This document shows, in pieces, positions 57,014 through 64,000 of a stretch of DNA of 64,000 nt. Positions within the stretch are counted from its first letter, which is position 1. Each line of letters opens with the position of its first letter. This stretch comes from Caenorhabditis elegans (lineage: Eukaryota; Nematoda; Chromadorea; Rhabditida; Rhabditidae), in assembly GCF_000002985.6 (NCBI RefSeq), contig NC_003279.8, positions 4,216,001 to 4,280,000 on the forward strand, in the 5' to 3' direction. Below the pieces are notes generated by a model that was not told where the DNA came from, searched no databases, and saw only the letters and a list, made by a program, of their open reading frames with translations. The translations under genes were made by a program, and so were the position numbers.

Positions 57014-57785
57014 GCTTTAAGCATCAGCTGTCAACATTCCAGTTTCCCGATCATCTCTATATTCATAATTACCTACTCTCGAGAAAAATTGTCAAATATT
57101 CCCCACCATCAAGTTTGTGTTCTTTTTGTAAATCTCATCGGGAACATTCTTTCCAAATCGATCTTATTTCAACGTCTCTTCCCCAACTACGTCCTGTTTT
57201 TATCTTCGAAGAACGCCCCAAATTGAGGCTTTTTTGTATCTAAAGTTATTTATTCAATTGTTTTCTATTCCCTATTCTTTTTTTTCTTGCAGGTTTGTCG
57301 TGTTTTCAAAAAATGAAGTAAATTTGACCATGAAATGTTTTACTTAATGATAGGGGTTTTTTAAAAGCAAAATATCGCGCATACGCGAACATTTGAGATG
57401 CTGCCCCGAAAATACGGTACCAGGTGTGCCTTTAAATAGTACTGTAATTTCAAATATTTGTTTCAACGACATTTTCATTAATTTTTGAAATTTTTATGAT
57501 AAAAAATATTTATTTTTATAAAAAACTCAAATTTTATACTAAAAACACAGTACATCGTGAGAAAACTCCGCAGCAACACAAGTTTGAAACTACAGTACTC
57601 CCTTTAACGGCGCAAACGTTTTCGCATCAAACAAAGATTTGTCGTATCGATGTCGTATTTCTGGGCTAAAATTCGCAAAATATCGCGTCTGGATAATAAA
57701 GTAATTTACAAAATAAACTAAATAACCAAAGTTTTATTTTTTTTAAGTCAATGAGTGATATTTCCCCAAGATTCTTGCATCCTTC
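57014..57785. other. acin-1 3' UTR and intergenic DNA
   Basis: UTR-like pyrimidine-rich sequence continues to about 57300, then a family A palindrome (57408-57640). No supported gene; the open frame at 57010-57243 lacks coding character. Confidence 0.45.
57408..57640. repeat. Family A palindromic repeat
   Basis: TACGGTACCAGGTGTGCCTTTAAATAGTACTGTAATTTC on the left (read as words GGTGTGCCTTTAAATAGTAC) is inverted on the right as TACAGTACTCCCTTTAACGG with GCGCAAACG. Confidence 0.8.
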
Positions 57786-57913
57786 CTTTTTATTTCGATT
57801 TCTGAAAAAAATTAAAATTAAATGTAAAAAATGTAATACTTACATCCATCTTTAGTTTTTTCGTTGACAAAACTAGATCTTTTCTCTGAAATATAAAAAC
57901 TTCTAATTTTAAA

Positions 57914-58778
57914 TCAAATAAAATCCAAAGTTTTCTCAGGCTTATCTTTCTTCGCAAGACGTTTCGCCATTTCTTTGAATGCATCATCCCTGAAAAATCA
58001 ACTTTGAAAATAAAAATATATTGTCCAGTTGCGTAATACGGCTTCCGCGGGTCTCGAAAAGATCGCAACTTTGAAGCTACCGTACCCGAATGTACCTTTT
58101 ATAATTCGCTTATTTTTTTTCAAAATTTTAAACGGAAAAATTCCATTTTGGTTGTAAAAAGATATTGCGAAATACTTGCGTGTACGGTAGCTGCGAAACT
58201 TCGTCCGTTTCGAGACCCGCGGAAAGTTACAAAATTCAACAAAAGACACTTTTGAAAAGATAGAAAATGTTCTGAAAATGCAATCTTAATGAAACAGGTT
58301 CTAAAAATCTGAATATTAATCCCTTCCTCGTAGGCACAAAACCATGCCTACCTGCTTGCCTAATAGGTAGGCAAATTAAGCCTGCCTTTTATGCATGCAA
58401 GGGGAAAGTTTATTCAGAAAATCTACATATTTTTATTAGGTTTTTTTTCTAAATTTGCTTTCAATTTTCCAGGTTTCCCAAAAAATTAAATTCGACGCCG
58501 AAACTTACGTCGAATCTGGCTCTTTACTGCTTTTAATTCCTCTACTACCCCCTCTTGTCCTTGTTGAACCGTTCTCATCCCTCATCCTCGACTGTCTTGA
58601 ACAAGGTAATGGTGTGGTACCCTGAAAATTCTGTGAAAAATTGGAAAAATGAAAAATGTACCTGTGGAGTGATTTCCAATATCTTATCCTTCTTCTCCTT
58701 TTTCGAATTTGCACAAAAAACGAAAAAACTATTACATGACATTGCAAAAAGCATCGAAATAGCAATTATAAAAATCAT
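57914..58778 (-). CDS. Small predicted secreted or membrane-anchored protein, unknown function
   Basis: Minus-strand exons 58662-58778, 58509-58621 and 57914-57989 give 101 residues with phases closing. It starts MIFIIAISMLFAMSCNSFFV, a hydrophobic signal or anchor containing Cys, followed by a Lys-rich stretch (NSKKEKKDK), a Gly/Arg/Ser-rich middle (TRTRGGSRGIKSSKEP) and a Lys-rich C-terminus (MAKRLAKKDKPEK). A CTCAATTTAG acceptor lies about 28 bases before the ATG. A TTTATT at 57786 supplies a minus-strand AATAAA. The intron of 519 bp holds a palindrome. It resembles in architecture the gene at 59931 (short anchor plus basic tail), but no family is recognised. Alternative 3' exons around 57850-57890 are possible. 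Confidence 0.6.
58043..58224. repeat. Palindrome with 17-bp perfect inverted ends
   Basis: TTCCGCGGGTCTCGAAA at 58043-58059 pairs exactly with TTTCGAGACCCGCGGAA at 58208-58224; inside, GAAGCTACCGTACCCG opposes TGTACGGTAGCTGCG. It lies in an intron of the small minus-strand gene. Confidence 0.9.
58330..58400. repeat. GCCTACC / GGTAGGC rich segment
   Basis: Interleaved direct and inverted copies of TGCCTACCTGC, GCCTAATAGGTAGGC and AGCCTGCC. Similar words occur at about 19360-19395 (TAGGCACAGTCTGCCTACCTG). A dispersed repeat, not a clean telomere array. Confidence 0.6.
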
Positions 58779-59020
58779 TTGATTGACAGTTGAATCTTCT
58801 GCTTTACTAAATTGAGAAATAAGAAAAAACAATTAAAATTATCCTCTTTTTTGTAAACTTTCCTCACGTGAACTTTCTGGAAAAGTTTGATTGACGAACT
58901 TTTTGCCAGAATTTACAACTGTAAGAGTACTGTAGTTTACTTGAATTCGTTTGCCGAGATTAGTGTAAGAATAGTGGTGACTCTAAACGTGCAAAACAAA
59001 TCTTGTCGTCAAAAAATCAG

Positions 59021-59242
59021 ATGAATTCGAAATTCCCCGAAACTAGAGCTCTAGTAGTCGACACTATGCGAAAGTCCAACCTTCAGAGCCACAGTGAAGA
59101 GATGACAGTAGCGTTGGTAAAATGCTCTGGTATAACACGGATAGAAACAAGCAAGCAACTGAAAACTTTTCAGAAATACCACCCTTTGTTCACTGCTGAT
59201 ATAAGGAATGAAATCTTGAACGGATTCTGTGAGACGTCGTGA
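59021..59242 (+). CDS. Possible small ORF of 73 codons
   Basis: An ATG directly follows AAAAAATCAG and opens 73 codons (MNSKFPETRALVVDTMRKSN to NGFCETS) in sequence of coding-like composition, unlike the AT-rich flanks. Near its end the donor-like TC-GTGAGTGAAG at 59239 could instead splice to a CTTCGCAG acceptor at 59428, giving a slightly longer product. No family recognised; no signal peptide. It lies between the minus-strand gene at 58778 and the plus-strand gene at 59931. Confidence 0.35.
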   Translation: MNSKFPETRALVVDTMRKSNLQSHSEEMTVALVKCSGITRIETSKQLKTFQKYHPLFTADIRNEILNGFCETS

Positions 59243-59789
59243 GTGAAGTTGGAACAAGAATTATAGCATCTCTACTCATTTACCAACTTTTTCTGTACTA
59301 CGCCCCCTCGTGGCGAAAGGGATCTACAGATAACCACTTCAACAAACTCGAGGATTTCGTCACATCCAGAGTGGCTTGGTTTCGAACCAAGTGCAAATTA
59401 TCTGGCTAAGAAGGACACCGTCTTCGCAGGTCAGAGGTAGTGTCGAATACTCTCTAAACGGGCGGCTCTAGATTGACTTAGCAGACCATTATAGAGTATC
59501 CGGAGACATTATACAGTATCCAGAGACGCTGTTGGAGCATAGACTTGAATCACCTTCCTGGAGGAATTTTATGATTTTGGATGTAAGGCAAAAATGCACT
59601 CAATACTTCAGATCGAAATTTCAATGTAGAAGCTCCCAAAACAAACAATCAGCAGACTCTAAATTTTGAAGTTGTTTTTTCAAAACTTCAAATAAAAATT
59701 GGCACATTGTCCAAGTACAAAACACTCGAAACATGTTCCCCGTTGGTCACTTTATGAAGAATTAAATTTTAAAATCTTGAAATTAAACA

Positions 59790-59820
<31 letters not shown>

Positions 59821-59930
59821 TATTTAAACGTAAACTGATACGTAACTTTTTATTTTCTTATCAGTCAAATCAATCTCCCCCAACCTCATAGTTAGTTTAG
59901 ACTTGTTGTAAAATTTATTTCGACACTACG
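59243..59930. other. Intergenic region with hairpins and an (AT)n tract
   Basis: Contains a hairpin CTTGGTTTCGAACCAAG near 59369, reiterated GAGTATCCGGAGACATTATA / CAGTATCCAGAGACG near 59495, and the AT microsatellite. The upstream 150 bp should include the promoter of the gene at 59931. Confidence 0.4.
59790..59816. repeat. (AT)n dinucleotide microsatellite
   Basis: About 13 uninterrupted TA units just upstream of the gene starting at 59931. Confidence 0.95.
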
Positions 59931-60939
59931 ATGAGTTTGCAAATGGAGCAACTCCAAGATGCCATGAATTACTGTGAGTTTGTGTTTCTGTCAGTGTTTC
60001 GTCACGGGCCTGTGATGTGGCTTGCATGCATGCCACTAATGTCTATGATGTATTCATGATGAGTTTCATCATGAATATTTCGGAACTTACCGCGAGTATT
60101 TTCATAGCGTCATAAACTCGACATCTCTTAAGATCAAGCGATGTTCATGTGAAACTAATCTGCGCGTTTAGAGAGCAAATTAAACTTTTCTAATACCATC
60201 AATCTATATTTCAGTGTGTCTCGCTGCGGCTGCTTCGATTTCTGGAGCTGTTATTGCAGTCTCGTGTACATCGGGCCAACGTGAAAACTCCAGAGCTGGC
60301 AAAGGAAAGTCTGGACGATCGAAACGTTCCAAGCGTGATAAGAAGAACCAGAACAGAGACAGAAGAAGGCTCCAGCTGATGGTGCTAAGGTAAAAAATAT
60401 CGAGAGAAATCCAAAGAAAACATTATAATTCTTTTCAGCCGGTAACTCCTGCTTCTCCATCGGCTCCTGCCAAGGGTGGTGCCGGTGCTGCAAAGTCTGC
60501 GGCCTCGAAAGAAGGATCACAGAGAGTCAAAAAGTCAAAGAAACCTTCGGAGAGAGAGAAAGCACCAAAGGAGGTAATCATCGTACCTTTCATTAATCAC
60601 GTATTTATTAAATAATTACAGGACAAGAACGAGGGATCTTCGAGAGCCAAAAAGGCTTCAAAGGAGAACCAGGATGCTGATAAGAAGCCTGAGGAAGAAG
60701 GAAAGACTCCGCCACCAGCCAACCGTGATGATGAAACTAAGGCACCAGCTCCAGTCGAACCATCTCCAAAGCCCGAGGAAGAGGTCAAGCCGGTAACCCC
60801 ACCACCAACAACTGCTCCGCCTGCACAACCAGACAACCAAGAAAACATGGGATCCGTTTACCTCGACAATGGAAAGAATTCGTATGATAACCAGAAGGCA
60901 AGCAACCCTGCTGGTGGTAACAATTCCGCTTATCAATGA
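59931..60939 (+). pseudogene. Membrane-anchored Lys/Pro-rich protein gene with an apparent one-base frameshift
   Basis: Exons 59931-59973, 60215-60389, 60439-60573 and 60622-60939 with good splice sites; AATAAA at 60947. The N-terminus (MSLQMEQLQDAMNY) leads to one hydrophobic segment (LCLAAAASISGAVIAVSC), then a basic stretch (SGRSKRSKRDKKNQN) and a long Lys, Pro, Ala, Glu-rich tail ending NNSAYQ. In exon 2 the frame that encodes the anchor runs to CTAAG and splices into an immediate stop, while the frame that fits exons 3 and 4 (KKAPADGAK-PVTPASPS) is closed upstream by TAA at 60339. One missing base between about 60340 and 60370 would reconcile them. Either a sequence error or a real lesion. 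The protein family is not recognised; about 220 residues were expected. Confidence 0.5.
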
Positions 60940-61913
60940 TTTTTTGAATAAAGTTTGATCATGAGGTGCTCTGTGTTTCCGATTTCACGTTTTCTTTTGT
61001 GATTCTTCCAGTATTCTATTGAATTCTCAAAGCTTCGTAATCATTAATCTGGCTTTGAACGATGTCCTCTTAAGTGTTACAGCTTTCAAAGACTTTCGGT
61101 ACTTATCTTCGATGGACTATAGTTTATGATGGGGCTGGGAAGTGTTGCACTTCTCGATGATATCCAACTAAACTTTGTTCGAGGATTACATAAGTTGCTC
61201 AAACTCAGTGAGAGCTGTATAAGCAATGATAACTTTATCGCAATTCTCTGGTAAAAAATATCAACTTTTTGTACTGAAGCTGAAGGAGAACTGAAAGAGA
61301 AGTGTAGCTTCAAGATTTGGCTGAAAATTACCAGTTACGTACAACACTGTTAAATTCTACAGATTTCGATAAATGACCCGACACAAGTCAAAATAACTAT
61401 TTTTTACAATTTAAAGAAACGATTTCGTCTGTCCAGGATTCGATATAACAATTCTCTCCCCTCCATGAATCCGCCGCATCTCGAAATCCTTCAACCCCTG
61501 AATGATTGGAAATCATTCGGAGCATTAGGACTTGGAAGATTTTGGAATAGAAAGTTGCGTATTGCGCAACATACATATTTGACGCGCAAAATATCACGCA
61601 GCGAAAACTACAGTAGTTCTTGAAATGACGACTGTAGGTCGATTTTTGAAATGAATTAAAATTATATATTTATCGATAGATTTATTTTTTATTTATGCAA
61701 CAAAATGAAAACATTGAGAAAAATAAATATTTGTGCCGATTTACGGAGCGTTTGTAAAGAGGAGTACTACGTAAATCGACACAAGTCGGCTCTTCCCGCG
61801 CCCCCACGTGGTCTCAGGCTGTCCCATCCCGGTTTGATCTACAAAAAATGAGGAAAAATTTTCCCCGAAAAATATGACGTCAGCACGCTCTTACTTTAGA
61901 ATAGTTTTTATTT
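60940..61913. other. Intergenic region; repeats and a coding-like patch
   Basis: 61083-61250 has balanced composition between a GTTACAG acceptor and a TCTG-GTAAAA donor (see findings). 61725-61790 holds an inverted TGCCGATTTACG / CGTAAATCGACA pair, followed by TCCCATCCCGGTTTGATCTA at about 61824, which recurs near 63400. No gene called. Confidence 0.4.
61725..61880. repeat. Dispersed repeat: TTTACG hairpin plus CGGTTTGATCTACAAA
   Basis: GTGCCGATTTACGG faces CGTAAATCGACAC; the adjacent CCCGGTTTGATCTACAAAAAATG is matched at about 63405 by CACGGTTTGATCTCAAATAAATG. The TTTACG/ CGACACATGG words also occur in the met-1 palindrome. Confidence 0.6.
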
Positions 61914-63576
61914 TCAAAACAATCGACTTCTATTATATTGTCGAGTCCAGTGATGACTTATGATGGAACGTCTTTGCTGTCTCTGCAATTGAGCGTTATA
62001 TAATATCAAGTATTTCTTAAACATACTCATAGACGATGCTCCAGTTGGTCCTTCAGAACCCAAATCCGTGATATTTCCCATCTGAGACGAAGTGTTCATG
62101 GCAATGTCAATAATCTCGCTCCTTGGCAGCTTTGGTTTCTTCAAGGATTCAACTTGAGGATTTTCATTCTTTTGCAATCGTTCCAGCAATGTCATTTCAA
62201 TATCTTTCAAGTTGGGATTAGCGAAGTGCCCAAGCTCAGTTCTATAGTTATTCCCTGCAATAAAAATCTAATTTTCAGATTGCAACCCTTACGAACCACA
62301 TAAGCAGAAAACTGCAAAAATCGAAAAAATCAAAGGTAGGACGAAAAACGCCATCACGATCCACGAGCAAATGTGAGCTGACGAGTTTTCTGGCTCGAGT
62401 GTTCCATTTTGCTTCAATTTATGCCGACTGACTCCTATTTGTTTAAGTGTTGGTAAAGCATTCGGGCTCGGGAGGCTTTTGTAAAGTGAAGCATAAAAAA
62501 GTTCTTGAAATCCCTTCAGTGCGTACTGTACAGCTCTGAAATTGAAATTTGTTGGTAAAAAGTGAAAATAGAATACTTAGATTTACATGGTATTGTTATA
62601 CATCTTATCACATTTCCACAAATGTTCAAGCTTTCCACTATCAAGCGATTTTCTGAGCATGACCTGAAAAATACTTTTTTTTTTAACCCGATGAATGCAT
62701 CTCGAGACTCACAAAAGTTTTGAGCGGAATCATAAAATGCTCGTGAACATCAATATCGTTTCTGTGGCAGTAATCTTCCGAACAAGAAACACGAATATTA
62801 ATTATTCTTTTATCTATGCAAATTATGTCAACCACGATGCGACTATTGTTCTGAAGACTCAGAATTTCTGGTGTAGATGGAGGATTTGAAGCTCTTAATT
62901 GTTGACTTTTCATATCAAAACTCCACGAGAATTGACCTGGCTTTCTTTCTGTAATAAAGGTTTGAGAAAAATAAGTTTAGAAGAAAATACTCACTTGCAA
63001 TATTCAATCGATATCTCTCGAATCCATCCAAAATACAATCATGATTAATATGAGGATTTGACTGATCTACTACACCATCTATATTGATTGTATTTTTCAA
63101 TTGATAAATCGACTCCGCAATTATTGTTGAGCTCAAACACGCAGCGAAGAAACTTTTGGCACAGTAGCAATTGATCGAAATTCCTTTTTTGCTAGACTTG
63201 TTTGATGAAATTTCGCAATGTGGTGACTCTGTGGAGTCTAGTTGCTTGTCTTGAAATAATTTCTGTAGTTTGGAATTATTCTTGAAATTGGTAGATTCGT
63301 CTGAGAAGCTGGTTAAGTTGCATCCGGTCAGAAGTATTGATGTGGTGCAATCCTGAAAATATTATACATCAGTAAAAATACGATAACGCGGTGTCAGGTT
63401 GCACCATCACGGTTTGATCTCAAATAAATGTGGCAAAAATGTTTTTGAAAATCAGATGAAAAGCAAAAGTGAATAAAATAACATACCATATCACTTTGAC
63501 ATCTACGTGTTTGACTCTCCACATAAGAATCGCTGAGAAAAAGGAAGCTAATTAGCAACTGAAGCAATATATTCAT
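61914..63576 (-). CDS. Single-pass type I membrane protein, unknown function
   Basis: Minus-strand exons 63487-63576, 62995-63352, 62713-62948, 62587-62663, 62297-62535 and 61914-62254 give 446 residues, phases closing throughout. A clear signal peptide (MNILLQLLISFLFLSDSYVES) is followed by an extracellular part of about 285 residues with clustered cysteines (RRCQSDMDC, TGCNLT, HCEIS, INCYCAKSF) and several N-glycosylation sequons, one transmembrane helix (WIVMAFFVLPLIFSIFAVFC, about 309-330) and a basic cytoplasmic tail of about 113 residues ending RQYNRSRLF. The minus-strand AATAAA (TTTATT, about 61906) is only a few bases past the stop, so the 3' UTR must be very short. No domain recognised; it looks like a nematode-restricted receptor-like protein. 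Confidence 0.75.
63360..63440. repeat. CACGGTTTGATCT repeat in intron 1 of the membrane protein gene
   Basis: CAGGTTGCACCATCACGGTTTGATCTCAAA matches the order of words at about 61813-61845 (CAGGCTGTCCCATCCCGG TTTGATCTACAAA). A dispersed repeat in the 134-bp first intron. Confidence 0.55.
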
Positions 63577-63943
63577 CGAGAAAAATTCAAATTCAAAACT
63601 GAATCTTTCTTAAATTCGAAATAAAATAAAAATGTTTGCGCTTCAACAAAACTTTCAAAACGTGAATATCTATTTATTTTTGACGTAATTGATTTTAATT
63701 TTGAATGGTTGAAAATCATTAGCGCTAGAATGATAGTTGCCGATTTTTCAAAGGTATCTTAGAGACCCTGCAATGCATACAAAAAGTTTTATTTAAGTAC
63801 AAGATAAAATATTAAAGTGTCAAGCTTTGACGCCCGAATGACTACTGTTGCATATTATTGGAAGCTAATCGGTGCATGTAAGAACAGAAAACAGAAAATT
63901 CAAAATCATTTATACATTCATTATCTGTATTAGAGCTAACATA
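63577..63943. other. Intergenic between two minus-strand genes
   Basis: AT-rich, 367 bp. TTTATT near 63790 gives a minus-strand AATAAA, a plausible poly(A) signal for the gene entering from the right. Spacing is compatible with an operon or with two independent genes. Confidence 0.45.
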
Positions 63944-64000
63944 TTATCTTGGAGCGATGGAAGCCGGCGTTGCTCCGCCTCCATCGCCGCCGCCACCACC
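63944..64000 (-). CDS. C-terminus of a Gly-rich protein, cut by the window edge
   Basis: On the minus strand an open frame enters from the right edge and reads GGGGGDGGGATPASIAPR before TAA at 63944-63946. The GC-rich codons (GGT/GGC/GGA) contrast sharply with the AT-rich flank, and a minus-strand poly(A) signal follows about 150 bp on. Too short to identify; a Gly-rich tail could belong to an RNA-binding or cuticle-type protein. Confidence 0.6.
   Translation of the reverse strand, partial: GGGGGDGGGATPASIAPR

Noticed and set aside
58330-58400. Second interstitial telomere array
   Set aside because: Units are GCCTACC/GGTAGGC variants in both orientations rather than tandem GCCTAA; treated as a different repeat.
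60251-60936. Minus-strand frames of 83-92 codons
   Set aside because: Antisense of the Lys/Pro/Ala-rich plus-strand exons with clear splice sites and AATAAA.

Overview
This is nuclear DNA of a Caenorhabditis nematode, almost certainly C. elegans chromosome I around cosmid C43E11. The assignment rests on recognised gene content and on typical worm architecture: short AT-rich introns with TTTTCAG acceptors, AG acceptors directly before start codons (trans-splicing type), closely spaced same-strand genes, AATAAA poly(A) signals and many palindromic repeats. The locus name is recalled, not searched. There are no prokaryotic features, CRISPR arrays or viral genes.

Layout. 1-2.7 kb: the last exon and 3' UTR of a plus-strand gene that enters from the left. 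2.8-13.5 kb: long non-coding stretch (promoter or giant intron) with repeats. 13.58-19.66 kb: nab-1 (neurabin). 21.03-22.56 kb: a catalytically dead tyrosine-phosphatase-like gene, flanked by two copies of a ~80 bp duplicated fragment. 23.17-26.73 kb (minus): ndx-7, a NUDT19-type Nudix hydrolase. 26.94-31.52 kb (minus): exoc-7 (Exo70). 31.76-37.84 kb (plus): tufm-2 (mitochondrial EF-Tu), cogc-5 (COG5) and a TFIIIC subunit 6 homologue, arranged like an operon. 39.40-48.33 kb: met-1 (SETD2-type H3K36 methyltransferase). 49.11-51.17 kb: mus-81. 51.33-54.29 kb (minus): cdc-6 then NIP7, possibly an operon. 54.74-57.01 kb: acin-1 (Acinus). 57.91-58.78 kb (minus): a small secreted or anchored protein. 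59.02 kb: a possible small ORF. 59.93-60.94 kb: a membrane-anchored Lys/Pro-rich protein with an apparent frameshift. 61.91-63.58 kb (minus): a novel-looking single-pass membrane protein. 63.94 kb to the edge (minus): the last codons of a Gly-rich protein.

The genes are mostly housekeeping: vesicle tethering (exoc-7, cogc-5), genome duplication and repair (cdc-6, mus-81), chromatin and RNA processing (met-1, acin-1, TFIIIC), translation (tufm-2, NIP7), with one synaptic scaffold (nab-1). They do not form one pathway; shared promoters and polycistrons explain their neighbourhood. The right 7 kb holds small, lineage-restricted-looking genes. Exon boundaries below were read by hand from GT/AG sites and frame continuity; every multi-exon gene closes in frame except the 59.93-60.94 kb gene.
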